Of a stretch of 64,000 nucleotides of DNA, positions 15,824 to 25,318 are shown in pieces. A program made the translations under genes and the position numbers. Under the pieces are notes generated by a model. That model did not search any database, was not told where the DNA came from, and saw nothing but the letters and a program-made list of their open reading frames with translations. Within the stretch, counting starts at the first letter, position 1, and every line of letters begins with the position of its first letter. The stretch spans positions 1-64,000 of the forward strand of contig CALBZW010000008.1 in assembly GCA_937889535.1 (NCBI GenBank), given 5' to 3'. The stretch is from an uncultured Candidatus Saccharibacteria bacterium (lineage in GTDB: Bacteria; Patescibacteriota; Saccharimonadia; Saccharimonadales; Saccharimonadaceae).

Positions 15824-16483
15824 TTATTTTGGGAAATCGGCGCTATAATAATCGGGCGGTACGTTGTTGTCGAGGGCATAGTTGTAGACTAAAGTAGTGT
15901 AGCTGCGCAGGGCACGTACACATTGTCTAATGAATGCATCGGCAAAGAGGTTAACCTCTTTCTGCGACATCGGAGTCGCAGAAACGAACTTTGTTGCTTT
16001 ACTGCGCTTAGTTGTTTTAGCCTTGACATGTTGACCCCAGGCGGGAGCGTCGTCGGTATGACTGACGTAAAAATCCACCGAGAGTGTGTTATTGTCGTCA
16101 TGGTTAAAAATATAAGTTAAGCAGAAGCAAAAGTCTTGTTCTTTGATGTCGACTTTGCGATTATTACAGTATTCTTCCAGCTCCGGGTCATCGTATTGTC
16201 CTAAAATGTATGAATCCTTAATGTGATTCAGGATTCTTTCAATGGCGCAATAGTTGAGCTCATGCGCGTTTACGGGGGGACAATTAGTAATTGTAATTCT
16301 GCGGTCTGCGTTAGAATTGGCCGCGTTAACGCAGGGAGGCAGGAAGGTGATTTCCTCCTGGCTTTCGTCTGCGCGTTGATAGACAAAAGATGACCTTTTT
16401 GGCAGAATGTTAGCTGCCATGCTGAAAATTGTTGCCAAAAAATTTGGCTGACCGTCTGCGGTCACTGCTAATGAATCTGTCAT
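15824..16483 (-). CDS. Hypothetical protein
   Basis: 219 residues from an ATG with AAGGAG 9 nt upstream; longer in-frame starts lack an SD site. There is no signal peptide or membrane segment. A small Cys cluster (CNNRKVDIKEQDFCFC, about 120-135) is present, and the C-terminal third is basic then aromatic (YNYALDNNVPPDYYS). No family recognised. The -10 box reads TATAAT on the minus strand near 16557, giving a real 5' UTR of about 65 nt, unlike the many leaderless genes. It shares this layout with 73-819. Confidence 0.65.
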   Translation of the reverse strand: MTDSLAVTADGQPNFLATIFSMAANILPKRSSFVYQRADESQEEITFLPPCVNAANSNADRRITITNCPPVNAHELNYCAIERILNHIKDSYILGQYDDPELEEYCNNRKVDIKEQDFCFCLTYIFNHDDNNTLSVDFYVSHTDDAPAWGQHVKAKTTKRSKATKFVSATPMSQKEVNLFADAFIRQCVRALRSYTTLVYNYALDNNVPPDYYSADFPK

Positions 16484-16700
16484 TTCTGTATTTCTCCTTT
16501 TTGATAAGATGCGATGGAGGCCGGAAACGGGATGTTTGCGGCGCATCGTATCTATTATAGCACACCCGAACAAAAAAGTCAATATTTTGATGTGGATTTC
16601 GGTGGGAAAGTGCTAACGGGGGCGAGGTGCGGTTCGCGCGGTTGGATGAGAGATGTGGTATAATGGGGTGGGGAGAAAATTATAATTATTGGGAAGACGG

Positions 16701-16736
16701 CAGATAAAAATCTTTTCGCGAGAAGGCTTTTATCTG
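16701..16736 (+). promoter_or_regulatory. 5' UTR hairpin of pnp
   Basis: CAGATAAAA pairs with TTTTATCTG, with a second short stem around CGCG inside. It lies 25 nt before the pnp start, between its TATAAT and its SD site. In other bacteria pnp is autoregulated through a leader hairpin cut by RNase III; a similar role is inferred. Confidence 0.55.
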
Positions 16737-16760
16737 AGGTTTTCCCGAGAAAGGAAGAGT

Positions 16761-18932
16761 ATGGATATTATCAACCCGAGCGGTAAGCAGGTGATTCGCG
16801 TGGAGCGGGAGCTTTGCGGGAAGACTTTGACGCTCGAAGTGAATCGGGTAGGATTTCGGAGTACGGCGAGCGTTTTGGTGAGCTATGGTGATACGGTAGT
16901 ATTGGGGTCGGTAGTCGTCGGTAAAAGGCCGGTCGTACAGGACTTTTTCCCGCTGAGCGTGGATTATGAAGAGAAATTCTACGCGGCGGGGAAGATTAGC
17001 GGTTCGAAGTTTATTAAGCGTGAGGGGAAGCCGGCGGATGAGGCGGTGTTGGTCGGGAGATTGATTGATCGACCGATTCGCCCGCTATTCCCGAAGGGGT
17101 ATCGGCAGGAAGTGCAGGTCGTGACGACGGTGTTGTCGATGGATCCGAGTTTTCGGCCAGATATGGTGGCGATGATTGCCGCGTCGAGCGCGTTGATGTT
17201 GTCGGGGACGCCGTTTGATGGGCCAGTAGCAGGACTAAGAATTGGACGCGTGGATGTCGAGTTCAAGGCATTTTTGAGTCCGGAGGAGCGCGAGCGGAGC
17301 ATGATGGATCTCGTCGTGGCGTGTAAAGACGGCAAGGTGATGATGGTCGAGGCGGGGGCGGATGAAGTGCCGGAGGCGATGATTATCGAGGCAATGCACT
17401 GGGCGGTGAAGAATGTGCAGCCAGCGCTGGATGCACAGAGAGAACTAGCTGAGAAGGTGCAACCAGAGGCGCAGGACTATGAATTGGTATTACCGGATGA
17501 GAGTGTACAGGAGAAAGCGGAGAGTTGGTATAAGGCGCATGCGGGGGATCAGGTACGAGGAAATGTGCTGGAGAGGCAGAGCGTGATTGAGCAGCTGAAG
17601 GAAGAGATGCATGCGGAGTTTGCGCCAGAACTGGGCGAGGGGGAGACTGAAGAAGAGAAAATCGCGGATTATGATGAACGACTTAAGGGGGAATATGACC
17701 AGGCGTTTGACCTCGCGGTGCATCATGAAGTAAGGCGGGGAATCGTCGAGGATGGCGTACGGCCGGATGGGCGGAAATTGAACGAAGTGCGGCCATTGTC
17801 GAGTCAGGTTGGGATTTTGCCGCGGACGCACGGTTCGAGTTTGTTTACACGTGGTTTGACGCAGGCGATGAACATCGTGACTTTGGCGCCACTGAGCTTT
17901 GCGCAGGTTGTGGATACGATGGAAGTGACAGACGGGAAGCGGCGATATATGCATCATTACAATGCACCGTCTTATACGGTGGGGGAGCCAGGGAGGATTG
18001 GTTCGCCAGGGCGACGGGAGATTGGGCACGGGTATCTTGCAGAGCGGGCGCTCTTGCCGATGTTGCCGAGTGAAGAGGATTTTCCGTACGCGATTCGGAG
18101 CGTGACGGAGATTATGAGTCAAAATGGTAGTACAAGTATGGCGGCGACATGTTCGAGCTGTATGGCGTTGATGGACGCGGGCGTGCCGATTAAGCGACCG
18201 GTGAGCGGTGTCGCGATGGGGCTGATGATGAATGTGCCGGCGGGGGAGGAGATTACGGCGGATGATATTGACAGGGCGTATGTTTTGACCGACTTGATGG
18301 ATGCGGAAGACTTTGCTGGGGATATGGATTTCAAGGTGACGGGTACGACGGAGGGGGTGACGGCGCTTCAGATGGATATGAAAGTGCACGGGTTGCCGGT
18401 AGAGATTCTCGAGAGGGCGATTGAGCAGTCACACGAGGGGAGAATGCATATCTTAGAGCATATGCTCAGTGTGATTTCAGAACCGCGCAAGGAGATTTCG
18501 GTGTATGCGCCGCGGATTGAGAAGCTGATGGTGAATCCGGATAAAATTGGGGCAATTATCGGAAAAGGCGGGGAGACGATCAATAAGATTACGAGTGAGA
18601 CGGGCGCGATGGTGGATATTGCGGATGATGGATTGGTAACGATTTCCGGGGAGAATGAGGCGATTGCTCAAGCTTTGGAATGGATTCGTGGACTAGTCGA
18701 GGAGCCGGAAGTGGGGAAGGTGTATGACGGTACGGTCGCGACGATTAAGGATTTCGGGGCGTTTGTGACGATTTTGCCGGGGGTGGACGGGATGTTGCAT
18801 GTGAGCCAGATTAGCGATAAGCGGATTGAGAACGTGAGCGATGTATTGAAGGTGGGGCAGAAAGTACGGGTGAAGCTGGTGGCGATTGATGATCGGGGGA
18901 GGCTGAGTCTTAGCATGAGGAACGTAGAGTAG
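16761..18932 (+). CDS. pnp: Polyribonucleotide nucleotidyltransferase (PNPase)
   Basis: 723 residues; degrades RNA 3' to 5' using phosphate. Two RNase PH cores (about 10-230 and 320-555), the second with PGRREIGHG and the active-site region GSTSMAATCSSCMALMDAGV. A KH domain follows (IGAIIGKGGETINKI, about 590) and an S1 domain (GKVYDGTVATIKDFGAFVTILPGVDGMLHVS) ends the protein. The start at 16761 has AAGGAA 6 nt upstream, and the residues match the family N-terminus; an upstream in-frame codon at 16689 would add a basic tail encoded by the leader hairpin and is unlikely. Confidence 0.97.
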   Translation: MDIINPSGKQVIRVERELCGKTLTLEVNRVGFRSTASVLVSYGDTVVLGSVVVGKRPVVQDFFPLSVDYEEKFYAAGKISGSKFIKREGKPADEAVLVGRLIDRPIRPLFPKGYRQEVQVVTTVLSMDPSFRPDMVAMIAASSALMLSGTPFDGPVAGLRIGRVDVEFKAFLSPEERERSMMDLVVACKDGKVMMVEAGADEVPEAMIIEAMHWAVKNVQPALDAQRELAEKVQPEAQDYELVLPDESVQEKAESWYKAHAGDQVRGNVLERQSVIEQLKEEMHAEFAPELGEGETEEEKIADYDERLKGEYDQAFDLAVHHEVRRGIVEDGVRPDGRKLNEVRPLSSQVGILPRTHGSSLFTRGLTQAMNIVTLAPLSFAQVVDTMEVTDGKRRYMHHYNAPSYTVGEPGRIGSPGRREIGHGYLAERALLPMLPSEEDFPYAIRSVTEIMSQNGSTSMAATCSSCMALMDAGVPIKRPVSGVAMGLMMNVPAGEEITADDIDRAYVLTDLMDAEDFAGDMDFKVTGTTEGVTALQMDMKVHGLPVEILERAIEQSHEGRMHILEHMLSVISEPRKEISVYAPRIEKLMVNPDKIGAIIGKGGETINKITSETGAMVDIADDGLVTISGENEAIAQALEWIRGLVEEPEVGKVYDGTVATIKDFGAFVTILPGVDGMLHVSQISDKRIENVSDVLKVGQKVRVKLVAIDDRGRLSLSMRNVE

Positions 18933-18970
18933 GGGGCTCGTCATTAGGGCGGATTACTTCGTCAGAGGTT

Positions 18971-19010
18971 CCAGTACGCAGAGGCAGGGCAATTAGCCCA
19001 GCCTCTTTGC
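18971..19010 (+). terminator. Strong hairpin after pnp
   Basis: CGCAGAGGC-A-GGGC-AATTA-GCCC-A-GCCTCTTTGCG is nearly perfect. There is no U-run behind it, so it may be an mRNA 3'-stabilising hairpin rather than a terminator. Confidence 0.5.
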
Positions 19011-19198
19011 GTGCTTCACCTCTTCCTCGTACTCCATCCCTACTGACTTCGCCCTTTAGAACTGCGCCCTATATCTGATACCGTTGCCCTCGGGGTGTGG
19101 TGATGTTTTTTTGCTTTGAATAGTTTAATTAAGTGATATGAGATGGTTTTTACTCCTGTAAGTAGTGGGTTGAATTTGTACGTGGTGTATAAGTTGGG

Positions 19199-19419
19199 GT
19201 AGTGGCAGCGGAGGGGGCGACCATAATAACGGTAGTAGTAATATATTGCTCCTGCTTGTGCACTGTTGATGCGTAGATAGTATGCGTCGGTGTCTGTTGC
19301 GGCGGTTTGTGACCAGCTGTTACCTTCGGTTCCTGGATTAAGTATGCGTCCAAGATTCGAGTTCACATACCCGCTACGCACAAAAGCCAATGGTGACTGT
19401 ACTATGGTGGTGGCGCCGG
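19199..19419 (-). pseudogene. FISUMP C-terminal cassette 7 (class I ends)
   Basis: The upstream reading frame stays open for 20 more codons (from 19450), giving GTSGATTIVQSPLAFVRSG, which shows that the class I flank is coding sequence of the parent gene. Core: EGNSWSQTA, DAYYL, then a Tyr-rich IYYYYRYYG and RPLRC. The end ties to a TTGAATTTGTAC...ATAAGTTG inverted repeat. Confidence 0.75.
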
Positions 19420-19607
19420 AGGTGCCGCTAGTGGCATTGTACTGGTTCAAGAGATTGTAAAAACTTCCGCCAGTGCTATCTCACGAGGTTAAAATAATTC
19501 CAAAATTTTTAACCTTACTTCATAATCATAACAGGGGTGAAATACGAATATATAGTTAAAATTTTTCAAAAAAGTTTAACCTAGCTAAAATATGCCTAGA
19601 GGTGTTC

Positions 19608-19814
19608 TTGGCTTTTGTCCGTAGTGGGTATATCTATCTTGATCACGGTGCCATTGCCGATACCGGAAACGGAGTTGGCTACCGGTCGCGTACCGCTTGG
19701 TTTGCGGAGCAATCTTACCTTCTGCTCTCGGATACTACCTACGTTTACCCCTCCAGCTACGGCCAGCGTTGGGTTGGTCGCCCCCTCCGCTGCCTCTACC
19801 CAGGTAGTGTCTAA
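19608..19814 (+). pseudogene. FISUMP C-terminal cassette 8 (class II ends)
   Basis: 69 codons: LAFVRSGY, DTGNGVGYRSRTA (Arg where Trp is usual), QSYLLL, VYPSS, VGRPLRCLYPGSV, then the class II tail. Divergent from cassette 7, with 190 bp of AT-rich sequence between them (three GTTAAAA/TTTAAC boxes). Confidence 0.75.
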
Positions 19815-19853
19815 TGGAGGAAAGAGGGAGGAGAAAAACGAAAAACATCAAAT

Positions 19854-20196
19854 TTGTGCTTGTTAAAATTTTCAATTTTATGCTAGTCTGGCTACAGAGC
19901 AATGGGTAGCTGGTCATTTTGTGGGGTAGGGTGTGGAGTTAAAAGATGGAGTGTGGAGAATCTAGGCTTTTTGGAGTGTTTGAACGTAAGTAAAAACACT
20001 AAAACAAAAGGAACATAGAACATGTTAAAACTGATTCTTTTCTTGTGGAGAAAGTGGCGTAATCGTTCGCAGCGGACTTCACAAAAAATTACCCAAGTTG
20101 TCATCATTACGATTGTCAACAAAGGGTAATCATTCTTCCTAAGTTAATTGTACCTTACTAAAACGATTATGGCAAGCGTAAAATGCCCATTGCTCT
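19854..20196 (+). repeat. Small-ORF element B2
   Basis: Promoter-like motif (19854-19890), then GAGCAATGGG (19897-19906), a small ORF, a hairpin with the stop codon, and CCCATTGCTCT (20186-20196), exactly complementary to the first box. If transcription starts just after TATGCT, the two boxes are close to the 5' and 3' ends of the RNA. Its closest relative is B5. Confidence 0.7.
20022..20129 (+). CDS. Small hydrophobic-basic peptide of element B2 (35 aa)
   Basis: Begins MLKLILFLWRKW and ends VIITIVNKG: a hydrophobic start, a basic middle, then a beta-prone end. SD-like AAAAGGAAC lies 11 nt upstream. Starts the same way (MLKLIL) as the peptide at 46414. Confidence 0.45.
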   Translation: MLKLILFLWRKWRNRSQRTSQKITQVVIITIVNKG

Positions 20197-20213
20197 ACAT
20201 GTTTGTGGGGATA

Positions 20214-20474
20214 TTAGAGGAAGAAGGTGCCAGCAGTGGCGGCGATGATGATGGCGATAATGATGAGGATGAGGGCGATTTTGCCGAGTTTCTTGAAGAC
20301 GCGCCAAACGAAAACGATGGCAACGAGCGCAACTAGCCAAATGATAAGAGTGTCGACGCCGAAGTAATCGCTGATACTCTTAACGGTGTCAGTGGCGCCG
20401 TTTGCGACTTGTTGGCTGGCTTCGGTGACCTGGTCGATGTCGACGTCGGGAAGGTTTTGAGTGATGTTTTCCAT
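20214..20474 (-). CDS. Small membrane protein, two helices
   Basis: 86 residues. Residues 1-38 are polar and amphipathic, then LIIWLVALVAIVFVWRVF and ALILIIIAIIIAATAGTFF form two membrane helices around a short basic KKLGK loop. It is divergent from ftsK with its own TATAAT (20511-20506 on the minus strand). Function unknown; such small proteins could modulate a membrane complex. Confidence 0.65.
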   Translation of the reverse strand: MENITQNLPDVDIDQVTEASQQVANGATDTVKSISDYFGVDTLIIWLVALVAIVFVWRVFKKLGKIALILIIIAIIIAATAGTFFL

Positions 20475-20564
20475 GTGATGCTCGCTACTTAGATTATTTG
20501 GTAACATTATAACATGTGCGTAAGGGGTTTGGAAAATTGAAAGATTGATGTATAATGTACACAT

Positions 20565-22874
20565 ATGGCAAAACGGAGGTCGGCGCCGAAAAAAGCGTCT
20601 GGAAAGAAGAAGTCTACACGTAGCGCAAAGAGTGCGAAAGCACGGGCGAAGGAGGTCGCGCCGGAGCATGAGTTGCCGGGTGGTTTCTGGCGGCAGGTGG
20701 TGGCGGTTTTGATGTTAGTGCTAGCGGTGGTGTTTATTTTTAATTGGCTAGGTGATGGTGGGCCGGTACTGAAGGCAATTGACGGGGCGATTTATCGGGG
20801 GATTGGGTATGCGGAGTTCTTGATACCGGCACTGCTGGTGTGGCTCGCGGTGAAAATATTTCGGAGTGAGGATAATCGGTTGCCGGTGGTAATGTGGGCG
20901 GCGTCGCTACTGATGATCGTATGGGTGTCAGGGTTAGCTGGTGTGCCGACGCATGGGGTGAACGTGCCGACGGGCGGTATGTTGGGCGAATGGATGAATG
21001 ATTTTATGCTGCAGTTAGGACATGCGGCGGCAGTATTAATATATATCGTATTGATGTTTGTCACGGCGATGTTTATCTTGCAGACTAATCCGGTGACGGT
21101 GTTCCGGGCGATTGGACGGATGTTCCATACAAGCGAGAAGGAAGATAAACAGAATGAGAAGGTGATGCGGCGGGGCGCGAAAGATGGAGACGTAGCGGAG
21201 CATAAGGATGGGAAGTTGAAGATTAATAAGGGGGTGGCGATTGCAGAAGAAACGGAAGCGGAAGTAGCGAAGCCGGTAGGGAAGATGAAGCTTGGAAAAG
21301 CAGCGAAGTTGGCGGGAGCTGGTGCGGTGGTGCCTGGAGCGGTAGCGGCGCCAGAACCGGAGCGGGCGCTCGTAGCAGTGAATGATCCAAATTGGAAGCG
21401 ACCGAGTATTGATTTATTGGAGAAAAAGCAGTCGCCAGCGAATCCGGGGGACATACAGCAGAATGCGGATATTATTAAAACGACGCTGGGGGAGTTTGGG
21501 ATTGATGTCGAGATGGAGGGGGCGAATGTTGGTCCGAGAGTGACACAGTATACAATGAAGCCGCCGCAGGGGGTGAATTTGTCGAAGATTTTGGCGCGTG
21601 ATAAAGAGTTGGCGTTGAATTTAGCGGTGGACAAGATTAGGATTGAAGCACCGATTCCGGGGACGCGGTCGGTGGGGGTGGAACTTCCGAATGCGAAATC
21701 GGCAGATGTAAGATTGCGTGGCGTGTTGGAAAGTAAAGAATGGAAGAATGCGACGGAGCCGCTGACGTTTGCAGTAGGAAAAGATATTTCTGGCAAGGCG
21801 GTGGTAGGGAATTTGGCGAAGATGCCACACCTTCTCATTGCAGGTACGACGGGTTCGGGTAAGTCGGTGATGACGAATACGTTGATTTCTTCGCTGCTGT
21901 ATCGGAATGCACCGAGTGATATGAAGCTGATTATTGTAGATCCGAAGCAGGTGGAGATGGCACAGTATGATGGGATTCCACACTTGCTCACGCCGATTAT
22001 TACTCAGGTAGATAAGGCGCTAAGTGCGATGAAGTGGGCGGTGAATGAGATGGAGAAACGCTATACGTTGATGGCGGAAGAGCGGGTGAAAAATATCGTT
22101 GATTACAACGCGAAGATGGCGAAGAAGGCAGAAGGAGATGCGGAGAATAAGGGTGAGCAGATGCCGTATATCGTGATTTTGATTGACGAGATGGCGGATC
22201 TCATGATGATGGCGGGGAAGGATCTTGAAATGCCGATTGTGCGGATTGCGCAGAAAGGGCGTGCAGCGGGGATTCACTTGGTGCTGGCGACGCAGAGGCC
22301 GGAAGTGAAAGTCATTACTGGGTTGATTAAGGCGAATATTCCGGGAAGGATTGCATTCGCAGTGGGGAGCCAGATTGACTCGCGCGTGATGCTTGATATG
22401 ACGGGGGCGGAGAAGTTGCTCGGGAAAGGCGATATGCTGATGCTGACGACGGAAATGATGGGGAAGCCGCGACGAATCCAGGGGGCGTGGGCGAGCGATG
22501 AAGATGTGGCGAAGGTGACAGATTTCCTGAGAGCGCAGAGGGCGCCGGAATATAACGATGAAGTGGTGGCACAGCAGGTGCAGATTAAGGGGGTGAGCAT
22601 GGGGAGTGATGGCGGGATTGATCTGAGCGGGAGATTTAAGCCGGAGGATCCGGTGGTGCGGAAAGCGATTGAGATTACACTCAAGAATGGAAAGTTTTCG
22701 ACGGCTTCGTTGCAGACGTGGCTAGGGAAGGGGCACGGCTTTGTTTCGGGGTTGGCGATATGGCTGGAGGAGATTGGGGTGATTGGGCCGGCGAATGGGC
22801 ATAAACCGCGCGACGTGTTGATTACAAGCATGGAAGAGTTTGACCAGTTGGCAAACGGGGGTGGACAAGGCTAA
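20565..22874 (+). CDS. ftsK: DNA translocase FtsK/SpoIIIE
   Basis: 769 residues; pumps chromosomal DNA through the division septum and aids dimer resolution. A basic N-terminus (Lys/Ala-rich), four membrane helices in about 40-190, a linker, then the motor domain: GTTGSGKS (Walker A, about 427), VILIDEMADLMMM (Walker B) and RGRAAGIHLVLATQRP-type sequence. The C-terminal gamma winged helix (GFVSGLAIWLEEIGVIGPANGHKPRDVL) is present, so it should read KOPS-like motifs. A Xer recombinase, its usual partner, lies at 44646. TATAAT sits at about 20551. Confidence 0.97.
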   Translation: MAKRRSAPKKASGKKKSTRSAKSAKARAKEVAPEHELPGGFWRQVVAVLMLVLAVVFIFNWLGDGGPVLKAIDGAIYRGIGYAEFLIPALLVWLAVKIFRSEDNRLPVVMWAASLLMIVWVSGLAGVPTHGVNVPTGGMLGEWMNDFMLQLGHAAAVLIYIVLMFVTAMFILQTNPVTVFRAIGRMFHTSEKEDKQNEKVMRRGAKDGDVAEHKDGKLKINKGVAIAEETEAEVAKPVGKMKLGKAAKLAGAGAVVPGAVAAPEPERALVAVNDPNWKRPSIDLLEKKQSPANPGDIQQNADIIKTTLGEFGIDVEMEGANVGPRVTQYTMKPPQGVNLSKILARDKELALNLAVDKIRIEAPIPGTRSVGVELPNAKSADVRLRGVLESKEWKNATEPLTFAVGKDISGKAVVGNLAKMPHLLIAGTTGSGKSVMTNTLISSLLYRNAPSDMKLIIVDPKQVEMAQYDGIPHLLTPIITQVDKALSAMKWAVNEMEKRYTLMAEERVKNIVDYNAKMAKKAEGDAENKGEQMPYIVILIDEMADLMMMAGKDLEMPIVRIAQKGRAAGIHLVLATQRPEVKVITGLIKANIPGRIAFAVGSQIDSRVMLDMTGAEKLLGKGDMLMLTTEMMGKPRRIQGAWASDEDVAKVTDFLRAQRAPEYNDEVVAQQVQIKGVSMGSDGGIDLSGRFKPEDPVVRKAIEITLKNGKFSTASLQTWLGKGHGFVSGLAIWLEEIGVIGPANGHKPRDVLITSMEEFDQLANGGGQG

Positions 22875-22876
22875 GG

Positions 22877-22976
22877 AGAGGTGATATACTTGTAGAGTAT
22901 ATTAACTCAGTGAGCAGGTGTTTGCCGGATTTGATGATGGCATTAGAGCCGTGCTTGCTTTAACCAAAGGAGTGTA
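22877..22976 (+). promoter_or_regulatory. rpsF operon leader
   Basis: About 100 nt between ftsK and rpsF, with TGATATACT/TGTAGAGTATATT near its start and AAAGGAG before the ATG. It contains GCCGG and GAGCCGTG, which could form part of the known S6:S18-binding rpsF leader, but I could not fit that motif fully. Confidence 0.3.
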
Positions 22977-23342
22977 ATGAAAAATTACGAACTTACAGTT
23001 CTGATTCACCCAGATTTGGAGATGAATCTTGAGCCAGCAACTAGCAAAGTTAAAGAGCTAGTGGAGAAGAATGGGGGAAAGATTACTAAAGAGCAAAACG
23101 ACGGGAAGAAGCGATTGGCTTATCCGATTAAGGGTCAGGATTTTGCGGTTTATTATTACTATGAGCTTGAATTGCCAGCGGAAGCGCCAGCAAAGATCGA
23201 AAGCGTGTTCAATATCACGGATGAAATCTTGCGACATTTGCTCGTGACGGTCGATGAGCGGAAACTCAAGGCTGAAGCGAAACAGGCGGCCCGCAAAGCG
23301 CATGGGGATGATGCGGAGACGGAAGCTGAGGAGGAGAAATAG
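22977..23342 (+). CDS. rpsF: Ribosomal protein S6
   Basis: 121 residues; binds the 30S platform with S18. Family features: MKNYELTVLIHPDLE, GGKITKEQNDGKKRLAYPIKGQDFAVYYYYELELP, and ITDEILRHLLVTVDER. The C-terminal 25 residues are a charged tail. Its stop overlaps the GTG of ssb by one base (TAGTG), so the two are translationally coupled. First gene of rpsF-ssb-rpsR. Confidence 0.98.
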   Translation: MKNYELTVLIHPDLEMNLEPATSKVKELVEKNGGKITKEQNDGKKRLAYPIKGQDFAVYYYYELELPAEAPAKIESVFNITDEILRHLLVTVDERKLKAEAKQAARKAHGDDAETEAEEEK

Positions 23343-23827
23343 TGCGCGGATTTAGCAAGGCGATTATTGCGGGGAACGTGACGCGCGACCCAGAAATGCG
23401 GACAACCCCGAGTGGTTCGCAGGTCTGTAGTTTTGCGATTGCGGTAAACCGTTCGTATAAAGATTCGAGTGGTGCGCAGCAGGACCAGGTGTCGTACTTG
23501 GACTGCGTGGCGTGGGGGAAGTCAGCGGAAATTATTAGCCAGTATATCAAGAAAGGTTCGCAGTTGTTGGTCTCGGGGAGACTTGAGCAGCGGAGCTGGG
23601 AAGATAAAAATTCTGGTCAGCGACGTTCGCGGACTGAGATTGTCGTTGAAGATTTCTCGTTCATTGGCGGAAATAATGGTGGCAATGGCGGGGGGAGTAG
23701 TTATGGCGGTGGAAGCCGAGGCGGTGGCAGTAAGGCTGCGGCGACTGAAGAGGTAGATACCGGTAGTGATATTGTGCCGGACGATGTGCCAGACGATCAG
23801 ATTAATCTGGATGAAATTCCATTCTAA
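23342..23827 (+). CDS. ssb: Single-stranded DNA-binding protein
   Basis: 161 residues from GTG. The OB fold (about 1-105) shows NVTRDPEMRTTPSGSQVCSFAIAVNR and SYLDCVAWGKSAE; a Gly/Ser-rich linker follows, then the acidic tip DEIPF that recruits repair and replication partners. If the window's gene-conversion hypothesis is right, SSB would also serve recombination. Standard position between rpsF and rpsR. Confidence 0.98.
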   Translation: MRGFSKAIIAGNVTRDPEMRTTPSGSQVCSFAIAVNRSYKDSSGAQQDQVSYLDCVAWGKSAEIISQYIKKGSQLLVSGRLEQRSWEDKNSGQRRSRTEIVVEDFSFIGGNNGGNGGGSSYGGGSRGGGSKAAATEEVDTGSDIVPDDVPDDQINLDEIPF

Positions 23828-23860
23828 GGGTGGCAGATAGGTTAAAAGGAGAGTATAAAA

Positions 23861-24058
23861 ATGAGAAAAGCAAAAGTTAATCCAAATTTGTATTTTGATT
23901 ATCGCGACGTCAAGACGTTGCAGCACTACATTGACATTTATGGTCGGATTGAGCCGATTTCTAAGACTGGCTTGACGGCGAAACAGCAGCGGCAGTTGGC
24001 TGTGGCGGTGAAGCGGGCGAGGCATCTAGCGTTGTTGCCGTTTGTGGCTAGCAACTAG
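23861..24058 (+). CDS. rpsR: Ribosomal protein S18
   Basis: 65 residues. FDYRDVKTLQHYIDIYGRIEPISKTGLTAKQQRQLAVAVKRARHLALLPF-type sequence covers the whole S18 core with a shortened N-terminus and no Cys zinc site. Preceded by AAGGAGA. Ends the rpsF operon. Confidence 0.98.
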   Translation: MRKAKVNPNLYFDYRDVKTLQHYIDIYGRIEPISKTGLTAKQQRQLAVAVKRARHLALLPFVASN

Positions 24059-24117
24059 GAACTAGGAACTAGTTTCTAGAGCGAAATATAATTTTGAAGA
24101 GAAAGGGTAAACTATAG

Positions 24118-24678
24118 ATGTATGGTCCAACCGATTTGAAGAAAAATGTACTGATTACGCTGGATGGACAGCCGTATAAGGTAGTCGAATATTCGCAAAA
24201 AGTGATGGGGCGGGGCGGTTCGATTGTGAATGTCAAGGTGAAGAACTTGATGACGGGTGCGCTGCTGCCAAAGACTTTTAAGGGTCAGGAGAAGATTGAG
24301 CCGGCGGAGGTCACGACAAAGAAAGTGCAGTATCTCTACAAGGATGATGAGAAGTTTTATTTCATGGATCCGGAGACGTTTGAGCAGTATGAGCTGAATG
24401 CGGAGATGGTGGGGGATATGAAAGATTTCATGCGCGATGGCGATGAGATGGAAATTCAGTTCTATAATGGTACGCCGATTAACTTGGTATTGCCGAAGAA
24501 TATTTGGCTGAAAGTGACTTATACCGAGGACGTGGTCAAAGGTGATACGACGAGCTCAGTGCAGAAAGATGCGACCCTGGAGACGGGGGTGGTGATCAAG
24601 GTACCAGCATTTATCAAGCAGGGGGATGTCGTAAGCGTTGATACGGAGACGTACGGATATCGGGAGCGGCAGAAGTAA
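24118..24678 (+). CDS. efp: Translation elongation factor P
   Basis: 186 residues; relieves ribosome stalling at proline runs. Three beta-barrel domains of normal length. The tip loop reads VMGRGGS, so Arg stands at or next to the site that carries a modified Lys in many bacteria; no efp-modifying gene is nearby. TATAAT at 24087-24092 and AAAGGG before the ATG. The preceding 40 bases hold repeated GGAACTAG. Confidence 0.96.
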   Translation: MYGPTDLKKNVLITLDGQPYKVVEYSQKVMGRGGSIVNVKVKNLMTGALLPKTFKGQEKIEPAEVTTKKVQYLYKDDEKFYFMDPETFEQYELNAEMVGDMKDFMRDGDEMEIQFYNGTPINLVLPKNIWLKVTYTEDVVKGDTTSSVQKDATLETGVVIKVPAFIKQGDVVSVDTETYGYRERQK

Positions 24679-24894
24679 GGAGAGCTAGGTCTTTTCGTGC
24701 ATTACGGCGTTTGAGCTTGCGTTGCTCTGGCGCCGTACTTTGTAGTGCGGCTTCTTCCGTTACTCAGATTCTTCGAATCTTTCCGCGAGCGTTTCTTTCA
24801 AAAACTACACGGTTCAGTTCATTCTTGTACTGCATCGAAAATACCGTCGTTTTCGAGTTTTGTGTTGTGTCGATATTGACTTTGTTATTCGGGC

Positions 24895-25287
24895 TTAGAT
24901 TTCGTTCGTTTCGGGACTTCCGTCGTTTTGTGCTGTGCTGACGATGACTTGGCCAGTGTGGCGGTTGATGACTTCTGCTCGGGTAGCAGGGCCGGTTTGT
25001 TTTGTGATTCCTTTGCGATTTTGTGCCATATTTAATACGGCTAGTACGATTTCTAGTTGGTCACGTGCAGCGAGTTGTAGGCGATGTACGATATCGCATA
25101 GAATATCGTAGGTTGTCATGTCGATGAAGAGGTCTAGCCCGTAGTATAAGTCATCGGGGTGACGGAAGAACCCGGGTATTAGCTCGCCAACTTCGTCGTA
25201 GTAGACTTTTAACTGGTACGGTAGTTCTTCCGTCTGTAGGTTTAGCGTGATTGTTTCGCCGTTGGCTAAGTGTAATTCTTTTTCCAT
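24895..25287 (-). CDS. Hypothetical protein
   Basis: 130 residues starting MEKELHLANGETITLNLQ. A compact acidic protein with aromatic patches (YQLKVYYDEVGELIPGFF, DDLYYGLDLFID) and no membrane segment. TTATATT 7 nt upstream of the ATG on the minus strand suggests a leaderless mRNA. A longer in-frame start (25407) would overlap cassette 9 and is rejected. Function unknown. Confidence 0.6.
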   Translation of the reverse strand: MEKELHLANGETITLNLQTEELPYQLKVYYDEVGELIPGFFRHPDDLYYGLDLFIDMTTYDILCDIVHRLQLAARDQLEIVLAVLNMAQNRKGITKQTGPATRAEVINRHTGQVIVSTAQNDGSPETNEI

Positions 25288-25318
25288 GTTTTTAATATAA
25301 CATGAATCTTTGATTTTA

